This document shows, in pieces, positions 51,761 to 64,000 of a stretch of DNA of 64,000 nucleotides; the stretch's first letter is position 1; each line of letters starts with the position of its first letter. The position numbers and the translations under genes were made by a program. Below the pieces are notes generated by a model that saw nothing but the letters and a program-made list of their open reading frames with translations, was not told the origin of the DNA and searched no databases. Origin of the DNA: Thamnaconus septentrionalis (lineage: Eukaryota > Chordata > Actinopteri > Tetraodontiformes > Monacanthidae); NCBI GenBank assembly GCA_009823395.1, contig CM020501.1, forward strand, positions 32,524,493 to 32,588,492. The letters run 5' to 3'.

Positions 51761-52000
51761 TCTTAGCACCGCCCGCCCCTGCTGCCTGTTAGCCCCGCCC
51801 GCCCGCGACTAGCCCAGCTCCAGCTCCAGCTCCGGCCAATCAGCAGTGCAGACACTGCGGCGGTGGGCAAATCAAAGCGCCAGGGCTCGAGTAAAGCACC
51901 AGCAGCGGTTCGGTTCCGCCCACCGGCCCGTCTCGACGGGTGGAGACCGACCAATAGGCGGCTGGGAGACGAGACGGGCTCATTGATGATTGGCTCTCAC
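51761..52000 (-). promoter_or_regulatory. pnpla6: GC-rich promoter region of pnpla6
   Basis: CpG-rich DNA with several CCAAT motifs: ATTGGCCGG around 51835-51843 (reverse) and GCCAATC near 51990 on the minus strand. No TATA box is seen, as is usual for a housekeeping CpG promoter. Extent approximate. Confidence 0.45.
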
Positions 52001-52497
52001 TGACAGTGAGTGATGAAGGCACTAAATGATAACGGACCTGTAATGAACAATAGTTCGCACACGGCCTCAACTTAAAACCTTTGATTCAATGCAATGATCA
52101 CGTCAATATAATTAGCTACCTGTGATTAATCTGTGCTAGCAGACCAGTGATGATTGATGAAGTCAGGAAAAGGTTTGCTTGTTTCCACTTCAATTTCTTA
52201 TTTTTTTTTTAATTCATTTCAAAACCATCAAAAGAGCTGGATTAGTTCTAAATTCACCTGATTAGTAAACATTAAAAGTTAGCGGGCACCAGTTTAAAGT
52301 CACGTGTGGGCAGTCAGTCCACAGTAAAAGCTGAGCAACACTGCCCCCTTCTGACCACTTACTGTACACAACCCATGACAAGTACCAGTCGCTGCATCGT
52401 CTTCTTCGTTGAATAAGGAGGTCGTACAAAAAGGTGTCTTTTTTAAAATACATATTTTTTATTATTGTTGTTGTGAGGTGAATGCTGAGCGAGACAT

Positions 52498-55228
52498 TTA
52501 CAGATCTGCAATGGGCTTGTGTGGCCAGTAGGGGTATTTGACCTTGTCCAGCTTGGTCTCGGGGAAGGTGTCGTTGAGGTCTTCGATGGTCATCTGGTCG
52601 AAGGGGATCATGTTCTGGAACTTGGCCAGCTGGGGGGCAGGCAGACATGCAGACAGGCAGGCAGGCAGACAGACAGACAGACAGACAGACAGACAGGACA
52701 ATCAGACACTGTAAAAACTCATGCCAAAGGTTTTCAAGAGACACTTTGTGGCTGTTCTAGCCAATCAACATCAGGTAAGATGCAGACTGGCCCTGCTGCT
52801 ACTGACACAGTGCTGGTGGCCACATAACTACTTCCTGTCCAGACAGAAATCAAACTTATACATTGTTCCACATCAGGAGTGAGCTGAGATAACTGGTAAA
52901 TAGTCCAACTGTCAGTCTGTGATCTTCATAATGGTTTTTAAACTACAATTATTTTTTTTTTTTTAAAACAGAGGTAGAAAGAAACTGGTGTTGAATGAAT
53001 AAACGGTCCAACGTGGGTCTCACCTCCTGCTCGTACTGAGCAATACGAGCCTTCGATGCTTCAATGTAGGCTTGTGCACCTTTGTTCTGTTTGAGAGAAG
53101 AAGAAAAAATGAACAGTTATACTTGTGAAATGCAGGGCACATCCCGTTAAAACTGTAGACTAGACCATTAAATCCGAAGTAGAAACCATTGATCTGTATA
53201 ATAATAATAATAATTATAATGATGATGATGACTTACAGATTCAGCCTCCTGGCCATTGATGGCGGCTGTCTGAGTGTCGACAGGTGCAGGGATCTGCAGA
53301 GCTTTAAACTGTGGGAACAAGACACACTTAGGATCTGATACTGCAACACAAGACCAGGCTGAGAACCAGAACCACGCTGAGACCCAGCTGAGAACCAGAA
53401 CCAAGCTGAGACCCAGCTGAGAACCCGAACCAGGCTGAGACCCAGCTGAGAACCAGAACCAGGCTGAGACCCAGCTGAGAACCAGAACCAGGAAATGACT
53501 TTCATCCCTTTTCCCCAAGATAATGATTTTTATTAATTAATCATACTTATGATTGACTGATGGTCAATGACAGTCATTTGTCAGTATCATGGAACAAGTG
53601 CTTCTATATTTTGTTGAGACGATGATTGATATTCTAGTTTTGCTGAGGCAGCTGCTCACCTTCTTCTCGAAGTCGTCCACCATGCCGGCCTTGGCCACGG
53701 CGCTCTTGTAGTAGCTCCAGTCGATGACGGCAGGGCTCTCTGGCAGGGTGGTCATCCTGGCACACACAGTGGGTCACAACACCATCAATAGCCAACGCAC
53801 ACAGCATAAAAAGACTGAGACTGTTGAAATACCGTCAGATCATTTCAGGTGGGCCAGGAAAAATATTTGGGCTTTACTTCATTTCTCTAAAATAATAACA
53901 CTGCATAGTGCAGTGACTGTAGTTTAAAAGGGCTGTGAGCCTCAATTCCTCCCGGGATTTTCAAGTCAGTATCAAGAAATAAAAAGACTGTTATTGTCAT
54001 TATTAGGCCATCTATCTGGAGTCATTTGTATGGAGCAGTGCAAGGAGACCTGGCACAGTGTCAGTGTATCAAGCACAGCCACTGTGTGACCTGGACCCCA
54101 TGATGGGACAGTGGACAGCTGAAGCTGGTTGAAGGCCCGTCGCTGATGTTGGGCATGGGCAAACTACGGCCTGGGGGCCATACGTGGCCCGTTGAGCTGT
54201 TGAATCCGGCCCGCTGAACTTGAGGAAATTTTAATATATTTAAAAAATAATCATATTAAGTCAGTAAGAAAAATATCCATTCCCTCCATGTTTTCAGTGC
54301 TTTCAGAGTTATTTCAATAAAGAGCCAATAAACACTCCGGGGCTTCACAGACACCAGCTGCATTTCCATGAAAGCTTTTCCGCAGAATAAAAGCCATATT
54401 TCTAAAATTTCCATATAGTACAATTGCGATTTGCAGGCGTTTCCATTGAATTCCCCATAAGCCATAGCTCCTGTCAAATCTGGAGACCCCACTGTGAGGA
54501 GGACGAAGGTACAAAATTCCTTGTATAAATCTGCATTGCTCTTTCATTACTTAAAAAAAAAATATAGACATGTATTCCGTCTCCTCCTCCATCCAATCAT
54601 AAAGCGCCATTTCCACTGGTCAGTCAACTGGTCACGTGACCCCGTAGGTCACGTCCACTGACGTGTTTCCATGACACTGTTGTGATATTCCTCCATATGG
54701 ATCCGTGTGGAAAACCACCTGGTGATGAGAGCATCAAAACCTTTCAGCCATATGTGAGAGGTTTTTCCAAGTGGAGCTGCTTCCACCACCAGGTTTTTAT
54801 TATGGCCATATTTGGGTTTTGCTGCATTCTAGTGGTGATGGAAACACAGCGACTGGTTTGCTTTGCTTCATTCTCCATTGACATTACAGCAACATGCTTC
54901 CTACACATCCCATGATTGACTGTTTCCTCCTGTGAGGTGGCTCACCACGACACTCCATCCACCTGCTGCTGCTCCGCTACCCCCCTCTGGCACACTGTAG
55001 ACCCCACTGTGTAGACCCCACTGTGTAGACCCCACTGTGTAGACCCCACTGTGTTCCTGCCACCAGTCTACCAGTTTGCCCACCACCAGCTGGTCTGCAC
55101 ACTGACTTTGCAGAGATGGCGTCGCTGCGGCTCTTGAGTGCGTTGAACATGCCCCTCTGGTTGGGGGGGACGCGCTCGGCAAAGGCCACCCAGTCAATGG
55201 CCTTCAGGGCTACACGACGAGCTGCCAT
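52498..55228 (-). CDS. atp5pd: ATP synthase peripheral stalk subunit d, mitochondrial
   Basis: Five coding exons: 55107-55228, 53660-53756, 53237-53308, 53024-53086, 52498-52629; all phases agree, 161 aa, the usual length. Starts MAARRVALKAIDWVAFAERV, then PPNQRGMFNALKSRSDAISAK, PAVIDWSYYKSAVAKAGMVD, FKALQIPAPVDTQTAAING, AYIEASKARIAQYEQE, and ends KVKYPYWPHKPIADL. Subunit d links the F1 head to the membrane part through the peripheral stalk of mitochondrial complex V. The first exon has a GTCAGT donor. The 5' UTR continues to an acceptor at 55250. Confidence 0.96.
54140..54995 (+). mobile_element. hAT-like element (copy 3) interrupted by a second transposon
   Basis: Left part begins GGGCAAACTACGGCCTGGGG and GGCCCGTTGAGC, typical of one hAT family, then TTTTCAGTGCTTTCAGAG and ATTTCAATAAAGAGC. 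After the insertion at 54357-54850 it resumes TTTGCTTTGCTTCATTCTCC and GTTTCCTCCTGTGAGG, as in the uninterrupted copy at 33830-33960. It lies in atp5pd intron 1. Confidence 0.65.
54357..54850 (-). mobile_element. 494-bp inverted-repeat transposon (copy 2, nested)
   Basis: Inverted copy of the element at 43527-44021: starts GCTGCATTTCCATGAAAGC and ends GTGATGGAAACACAGC, sharing CCATATGGATCCGTGTGGAA and GGTCACGTGACCCCGT. Inserted into a hAT-like repeat, so it is younger than that copy. Confidence 0.75.
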
Positions 55229-55833
55229 CCTGTCCGTCTGTCTGTCTGTCTGCAGGGGAGCAACAAGGATTCAACACACACACACACACAGGTTAATAGA
55301 CACACTTGGTCATTGAGAAATTGTCAGACCTGAGTTTGCACCTCGCTGATTGAAATGCTACATTATAGAAACCATAGTGACATTTAATGTTCATTTGTAC
55401 AACAAACCTATTGGGTTCGCAGTTGTACTTGTGTGTAGCAACGCAATTTCGGTGTGGAACGCAGCACAATCGCTGATAACGACATACTGCAGTCAGACGG
55501 ATGGACGCAGTAAAAAAGTATCAGTTGAAAGACAAAAAGTCGTTTTTATGAAGCTTATCGAACATCAATGACACACAGACACACACAAGCCCTTGACATT
55601 TGGAGCGAGAAAGCGCCGCTGCAACGCCAGCTAACTAGAGGTTAGCATGCTAGCCAAGGTCAGAGCGTCTCATTGTGACGGCGGAAGTTCCAACAAAACA
55701 CTCATTCAACGCAGGATTAACTAGCAGAGCGCGAAACCCGAATGCGTTTGAACAACAACGCATCGGTGTAATTTTCACCAGTTTAGAGGAGAGTTGTGGA
55801 AGATACGCGGAGCGCCAGGCTGATGTTGCTCAC

Positions 55834-55885
55834 CTCGATGTGCAGTTCTCAGTGACAGGAGGACTAACCGGAAGTGCCTTTTCTT
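55834..55885 (-). promoter_or_regulatory. atp5pd: atp5pd 5' UTR exon and promoter
   Basis: A good donor (GAG|GTGAGCAA) ends a noncoding exon at 55834 on the minus strand. Just upstream is CCGGAAGTGCC (plus strand 55870-55880), an ETS/GABP-type site typical of nuclear genes for respiratory proteins. Exon start approximate. Confidence 0.5.
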
Positions 55886-55975
55886 CACTCCAGGACCCGG
55901 CGCTGACTTTGAGTGCGCGCCTGCACTGCCCCCCGGTGGAAGGAGGCGGTAAAGCTATATTAAGCGTCTCCCGTA

Positions 55976-56030
<55 letters not shown>

Positions 56031-58307
56031 CGCTGCGCAGCCGCAGGTTCATCATTCTCCACTTTTCATCCCCTCTTTCTTTCTTTGTTCACTGATTCAC
56101 TGAGACTTTTCCAAGACTTTTTTTTAACTGTTTTTTTTTTTTACTTTATGAAATTTGGCCAAAATAAAGACGTTGCAGGTGCTTAACGAGCGTTCACAGC
56201 GCAGCGATCATCATCATTTTTAGATCCATTCTACTGAGTTTGTCATGATGTGACAGGTGTTAAAATAATGATTCACACCAATCATTCGATTGAACAATTG
56301 AACTGATTCCCAAGGTGTTTTTGAATGAACCATAACCTTATCAGCGGCTTGAAAAACAAATGACCAAATGTATTGAAGTAAAACACGGTGTTCTACGGTA
56401 TGTACGGAAAGTTATTTGTTGAACAAAAAGTGTTTTGTTAAAATTGATGTGGAAAATTAAAAATAATTTGAAAAAATAGCTTAAACTTTAATGTATTTTC
56501 AAATGAATTATGTGATTTTATAAGAAATTGGAAGGACTAACGAATCGATTTTCGCAATGAAACGGGGAAAGTAATTGCGTAACATTTTAAAATAAAACTC
56601 CAAACAAACATTTTTTACTTGCGCAATTTTTTTTTACATGAATTATGTTTATCAACTAAATACTTTACATAACTTCTCATTAATTCGCCTTGGGCTGACA
56701 TCACTGGGAAAAAATACTTTTGGATGGCAGAATTTTCTTATTGCGAGCGGCAGAAGATGGATTATATTTTTGTTCTTGCACTAAAACAAAGTAAATATTA
56801 CCAACCAGCTGATCATTCATCCACCTTTTTTTTTAAAAAAAAAAATAAAATACAGACACACAAAAGGGACAAACGCTTATTAAAAACGAGTGCAACACTT
56901 GCAGGTCATGTTGTTTATTCGCTAAAAAGTCTTCTCGTCTTTACAAGTGACTGAACATTTGGATAAAGTGATGTATGTACACAGTACAGATACAGAGATA
57001 TTTAATAAATACCACTCGTCCCGCTGCTCTTCGAGCAAAGAGGCAGCAGAGGTTCTTGTATGTTTTATCTACACTACACAATTGTGTTTATATTTTCAGC
57101 AACACTTTTTCTTCAAAAAGAGGAAACGTTCTCGCTGTCATCAAGGCCGCTGTGTTACAAACACTGGGGAAAGTCGGGTTCTGAAAAAATACATTTTTGC
57201 CTCGTATATATATTTTTTAATAAAATATATATTTACTTAAAAACTCAATGAGCTGTGCAGTTTTACCAGAAAACAGTGGATCGGTTCCAGGTGGACACCT
57301 GAAGGCACTGACGAGGTTCTAGTGAGAAGACTTCTTCTCCTGCTGCGGCTCTGCGCACCGCGGCCTCCTCGGGACTCCGCGGTGCAAAGCGTCTCCTCGT
57401 TCCTCTCCTCACGGATGAAGCGGCGGCAGGACGAGCTGCACGCGCCCGCCGCTCGCTCCTCGGAAGGCCCGTTGCTTTGAAAACAAACTCTGACGGTGGC
57501 TGCTGCTGCTGGAGTCACCGTCGCCTTGAAGCGCCTGGATGCGGCTCAACAGCAGTGGTGGAGTCTCGCAGCTCCGCCACCACTGGAAAAAGGTCCTCAA
57601 TGAGCGCACAAGCAGTGAAAACGGCGCAAAGATCCGCATCAGTTTGCTGTTTGTTTTTTTTTTTGTTTTTAACACAACGATCAACTTTTAAAAATGTGAT
57701 GGAAAGATGTTTTGTGTCCTGATGTGTTTGAGAGAATCAGCCGCTGCTTTAGCAGAGAATTGCTTTCTCTTTGCGCCACTTTTTGCACTTGATTTCTGAA
57801 ACTTTACTTTTTTTCTTCTTTTTTTTTTTAAATAAGTGTGTTAATTGCTTACTCATTTTTCTGTATTTTAACAACTTTGTCTTGTGATGCTGCGCGTCAC
57901 GTCATTAAAGTCCAGCTGTAAATGAGTGTTCTGGTGTTTAACAATGCATTTACATTGAGACAATGACGTCATCAGATGTTAAATACGGACGATGGATACT
58001 TGATGCATGGCTGAGCCTGATGATGGTGCTTCTGGTTCTGTGTCTGGTTCTGAAGCCGCTGCTGCTGGTCAGATGTGTCAGAGTAGAGCCACTAGAATCA
58101 ACCAGACTCCACCACTGCTCAAAAGACAGAGAGGAGAAATCCGCGCAGTCGTGCGTCAAGCGCGCCTGAAGGAATCAGAGGCGCAACTTGAAAGAAACAA
58201 AAAAGCCCGTTTGGTTGAATTTTCTTTGAAAAGCGCGACGTCACTATTTTAAAACAGCGCCAATGGTACCAGGACTAATAAGAAGGAGGAGGAGGAGGAG
58301 GTGAAGA
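55886..58307. other. Intergenic between atp5pd and the MSX gene
   Basis: (GA)n at 55979-56026, AT-rich DNA at 56100-57240 and GC-richer DNA at 57290-57560. 58150-58300 may be MSX 3' UTR. No gene seen; the open frames here have no recognisable similarity. Confidence 0.55.
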
Positions 58308-59817
<1,510 letters not shown>

Positions 59818-59939
59818 CGTGACTCAGGGGGAAGACGGGGCCATGCACGTCCTGGCCGCGGCCCACTGGAACTCAGCTGTCGGGTTCGGTTCGGCGGTTC
59901 GGTCGTGCGTCGTGTCCACTGGAGCTTTTTGACGCGTTT

Positions 59940-60210
59940 TTACGCACCGGACATGTTGCGGTATAAAAAGGACGGGGGTGGGGGGGCTTTATTTTTTAGC
60001 GGCCCCGTCCAATCAGCTCCTCGGGACAGGCCGGTGACGTCGAGGAGCGCGGGCTGTGATTGGCCCGCCGTGTTTTGGGGGGTCGAGGGGGGGGCATGAC
60101 GGGGCCTTTGAAACGAAGAAGTTAATCATACAGACCCCATGCGGAGCGCAGGCTATTGACGTCGCGCACAAAGTAGCTCAGGCCAATTTTAGCGCAATTA
60201 AGCGGTTTGG
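59940..60210 (-). promoter_or_regulatory. MSX gene proximal promoter
   Basis: On the minus strand GGCGGGCCAATCAC (60053-60066) is a CCAAT box with an adjacent GC element, and a second ATTGG/CCAAT lies near 60009. CTTAATTGCGC (60194-60203) contains the TAATTG core bound by MSX proteins. A GTATAAAAAGG sequence at 59960-59970 is in plus orientation. Exact start site unknown. Confidence 0.4.
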
Positions 60211-60728
60211 GGGCGCTGACCATCTCCATCCACAGGCTGCTGGTGCTGCAGGCCGAGCAGGAGCTCAAGCAACTCCTGTTGATATCAGAGCTTGAAGAGT
60301 TTCACTGGAAACCTCGTCGGTTGCCTGGAACCAATAACAAGCAGAGGACATCACACGGCGTCCGGGAGGGTAGGGAGGGGTCGGGGGGGGGGGCTTCAAT
60401 AAGAAAAAGGTGTATCAATTGATTAGGGATGAGTGTTGGTCACACGGCATTACGGCAATTTGGAGGCTGTCAGCGGCTCCTCTCGGCGCACAATGGCCCC
60501 ATGGCGCAGCAGCAACAGGCGTTTTCTTCTCTGCAGGTCACACCATTTAATAAGCCAGACGAGCTGTGTGCAGCGCGGCGCCAGGCTGGGCAGGATCACA
60601 CAAAACACGGCGAGGGGGGATGGGGGGGGAGAGAGAGAGAGAGAGAGAGACCTCTGGGGAGGCAGCAAAATAGGCAGCGCCGACTCCGAGTGAAGTCGAT
60701 TGTCCTGAGAAATGTTTTTCAGAGAGTC

Positions 60729-60786
<58 letters not shown>

Positions 60787-61406
60787 TGTCCCATCTTTGA
60801 CTTTAACTTCCGCACAACAGCGCAGCTCTGTTGCACACGTCACAGGAGGTGCATGGTGAAAGTCTGAGAGGATCGAGTTTAATGTCAATTAATTGCATTT
60901 ACATTACATTTGTTATTTACCATCGTCGTCATTGTTTTAAAGGAGCATTTTGTAGATAAAGATACAAAGTTGTCAAATTATTTATGTGTTAAATCAATGG
61001 TGAAACAATCTCTCAAATGGTCAAATCAGTTTTAAAACAGTTGGAACTTTTAAGACCATATTAAATCTATTAGAGTGTTACAGTATTTTTTTTAATAATG
61101 AATACCATATTCTGTCAGCGGATGAGCAAACAGAGGCTAAGTCTGCGACTCCCATGTTGTTTACATGTCGTTTTATATGGGTGGGATTAGTCCCAGCGGA
61201 GCGGCCGATGATTTATCTCCACTTTGTCCCATGATTATTACCATCCGAGCGGCTCATTGCTTTGTGCGGCCGCGGGACATAAATTCTCAGCCTTCAGCGT
61301 CTCCAAGCTGACGCCTCAGTAGAAGCGTCGACGGCAGGCTGCCGTCTCCTGGACACCGATCGGGCCGAGCCAGCGAGGGGCTCGGCAGTCTTCAAACACA
61401 CTTGAC

Positions 61407-61462
<56 letters not shown>

Positions 61463-63840
61463 CACTGAGGCAGGGTTTGTTTTCTCTTATACATAAAGTC
61501 GTTACGAAGGAAAAGAAAATAGGACCTCAGCCACTTTATTTCAAATTCAGCGGCAAAGACAGGAATTGTGTGAAATTGGACGATCGATCTGATCCCCAGC
61601 AAAAACCAGAGTCCAATAAACTCTGCAAGAACCTGGAGACAGTGAGGAAGCGACACTGTTGCGAGTCCCATTCGGCGTCAGAATCCAATCAAAGGCAGTG
61701 AGGGCGACACGCACGCAGACCGTAGGTCAGTCTGGACCAGGACCGATCACACCTGCACTGGAACCACGGGACTTAAAGCCTAAAGACTTCGGTACAACGA
61801 CAAAGCGCCACTTGTAAGTTGCATAACAGGACTCCAGCGCCCCCTCCTGGAAAGGGCTTAAGATGTGGGGAACCATTGGGCCTTCATCAGGTGGGAGGCT
61901 CGGCTGCTCTGAGTGGATCCTGATGTGGTGTTCGGACCTTTAGTTTTGTCTCCTCTCCCTGTCGCCTGGGGTGGTGGAGGTGGTGGTGGTGGTGGTGGGG
62001 GGTGTCAGGGGGGTGGGAGGGGCCTCTCATCATCGTCCAGCTGGTTTGGGTTTGAACGCCCTCCGGTTTGATCCGATATCGTGCGAGAGACCCTGGGCCG
62101 GTTCTACTGGGCATAGCATACACACCCCAACGGAGGATCGTCCCAAACAGGTAGAGGCTCACTACCCCCCCCCCCCCCCCCCCCCACCCCACACACACAC
62201 AGTGTGCAGGGTCTTATGGTACCATTACACCATGCCGCCCCCACCCCCCCCACCCCCTCTCAACACCCCTGAAGACATTTCAGTAACAGCGTGCAGGCGA
62301 GCGAACCGTGTCACAAGGCGTTAGCGAGTTTGAAAGCAGATCTGTCCTCCAAGGTCGGCGCCGGCACCATGGGAAGTCTTCTGCGAAGCTTCTGGTGAGA
62401 AAATGTGCAGGGAGAGTTTTCAGGCCCCCGTCAAATCACTTAACCCGCCGGCACGGGCCAAGGGAGCGCGGTTCCCCCCGGCCAGCTGCGTTTACACGGA
62501 ACCTTGGTGTCTCAATCAAGAGGCTCGGTCCTGCTCTGGAAAAGTTGCAGTGCCAGTGTTTCCTGACAGTGAATCCACGTCTCTTCTGGACGCTCCACAA
62601 ACTCCCCCATCCTTTACTTCCACAGTTGTGCAGGAAAGGGAAAATTGAATTGAACAAGAATGAACAAACGAGTTCATTGTTGCCAAAAATACTTTGACTT
62701 CTCAATCTGACGATTGGATCTACAGAAACTCAGCTGCTCGTCTCAGCGTGTGTAGCTGGAACCTACTGACAGTTAGCAAGATAACTCATGTGAACTGGGA
62801 AACCAATCTAGTTTATTTTCTAATCTGGGAACTGAACTTTGAACTAGTTGATATACGACTTGTGAACTAACTGTTCACTTCTTCTGCTTTTCTTTCACTT
62901 TCTTTCTTGCACAGAAAGAAAGGAAGAGCTGTGGGAATGGGAACATAAAGAGCTGCTTTGAAGAGCTGACGTGTCTGAGATGCTTCATTAAAGCCAAAGG
63001 AGCAAAAGTCCAACTCCAGCTCATGCATTTCTGTTTGACTTTGGATAATATTTCTTTCAGAATGAACCAGTCAGTGTCGTTCAGTTGCTCCCCTCAGCCT
63101 TGCCGGGTTTTCAGAGTCAGTTGTTTCAGGAGTGACCTGATTCTTCTTCTTCTTCTTCTTCTTCTCGTTCCTTCTCTGTCGCAGCGTTTGGCTGCCGAGA
63201 GACTTTGAGATGGCCACGGCATTCTTGGGTTTTTGCGACTGAGGCCGCAGCGCCGCCGCGCAAGGTTCCTGCTCCGCGCCGGCCGACCACGCTCACCCAC
63301 TCGCATTGTCTCCCGACTCTCCTCAAGAATGCAGATTTCTATGGGCCCACGGCGAGCCAGGGACCAAACTGCTGATTGCAGCTTCACCTCAGCAGCGATC
63401 TGTGTTTGGTGGCGGACTGCAGCTGGAACTCTCTCCATGAAAAACAGCCGCTTTTGAAGACACGGACCTCGGCCTCGAAGGTGCGGCCCAAGGCGCAGAA
63501 AAAACATCAATTGCTGCTGGATTTGCAAAAACAATTGAAACGTGGTGGTAAGAAATGAGGCGAGAACCAAACACTGGAGCCCCTGATTGCAGCCATCCAG
63601 CCCAGAAAAAATGCCATGATGGGGGCAATTTGCTCCCTGCCGCCCGGCAAGCACACAATAGTTTTCCTCCCTCGTGCCGCAGACTGCCGGGGTGCCGCAC
63701 AACAGGAAGTGGCCGCAGCAGAAACATCAAACCCGGCTTAGACGGAGGATTGACGTGAACTGGATCCACTTGTGAAAAGGCAAATGAGCCGTGCTGAAAG
63801 CAGCCTTTGGAAAAAGTGTTATTAGATAGATAGGTGGATG

Positions 63841-63907
<67 letters not shown>

Positions 63908-64000
63908 TGGTGTTACCATGAATAAAAAAAAATTAGAGGCAGGTATTGAGAATGGATGGGTGGATGGAAAATATAACAAAATAGATAAGACATATAATAA
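60211..64000. other. Presumed 5' flank of the MSX gene
   Basis: No gene recognised. Low-complexity parts: (GA)n at 60631-60650 and 60735-60782, (TG)n at 61411-61458, (GGT)n at 61975-61998, a C-run at 62166-62186 and (GATA)n at 63826-63905. 61195-61290 looks non-repetitive and balanced in composition (TTTATCTCCACTTTGTCCCA, TGATTATTACCATCC), a candidate conserved element. Open frames of up to about 200 codons at 63094-63702 show no familiar domain. Confidence 0.5.
63826..63905. repeat. (GATA)n microsatellite
   Basis: About 17 uninterrupted GATA units from 63838, with imperfect units on the left (GATAGATAGGTGGATG). Confidence 0.9.

Noticed and set aside
55675..56103. 142-codon plus-strand frame over the atp5pd promoter
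   Set aside because: Runs through the 5' exon region and ends in a GA repeat; no similarity seen.
63094..63702. 202-codon minus-strand frame
   Set aside because: No recognisable domain, Arg-rich composition from repeats, no splice or promoter support.

Overview
This window reads as nuclear DNA of a teleost fish, probably a spiny-rayed (percomorph-like) species. It has vertebrate intron-exon genes, fish-type FISNA-NACHT receptors, an ependymin-family gene, dense CA/GA microsatellites, and many small inverted-repeat transposons. No bacterial, plasmid or phage features and no CRISPR array are present. All gene models were read by eye from splice sites and reading phase; nothing was aligned to a database.

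Layout. (1) 1-4340, minus strand: a FISNA-NACHT (NLRC3-like) receptor with two small 5' exons and a large NACHT exon broken by a 1-bp frameshift; its LRR exons lie off the left edge. (2) 4341-14383: no gene supported. It holds microsatellites, hAT debris, an array of tRNA-like units (8.3-8.95 kb), a decayed LINE (9.34-12.96 kb) whose ORF2 carries a 2A-like ribosome-skipping motif followed by about 35 proline-rich heptads, and a 313-bp GA tract. (3) 14384-16998, plus strand: a complete six-exon ependymin-like secreted-protein gene with a TATA box and poly(A) signal. (4) 19197-47525 (5' UTR exon near 51.7 kb), minus strand: a nearly full-length pnpla6 (neuropathy target esterase) gene with 35 coding exons, about 1351 codons. 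It is convergent with the ependymin-like gene. (5) 52498-55228, minus strand: atp5pd, the mitochondrial ATP synthase peripheral-stalk subunit d, five coding exons, 161 aa. (6) 58308-59817, minus strand: a two-exon MSX-family homeobox gene of 273 aa, followed to the right by about 4 kb of presumed 5' regulatory DNA.

The genes do not form a functional unit: a lysophospholipase, an ATP synthase subunit and a homeodomain repressor are simply neighbours on one strand. The most notable observation is inside pnpla6. The exon carrying the catalytic Asp of the patatin domain is present twice, 117 bp each, in identical phase and about 69% identical in protein. One copy reads DGG and the other DGC, and the DGG copy uses a GC splice donor. 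Other items worth a second look are the 2A/proline-heptad ORF2, the tRNA-like array, copies of the ependymin signal-peptide exon end with splice donors inside its own intron, a frame break in a G-run of pnpla6 exon 11, a roughly 690-nt pure polypyrimidine tract running into a pnpla6 splice acceptor, and an LTR with a tRNA-Pro-type primer site in pnpla6 intron 1.
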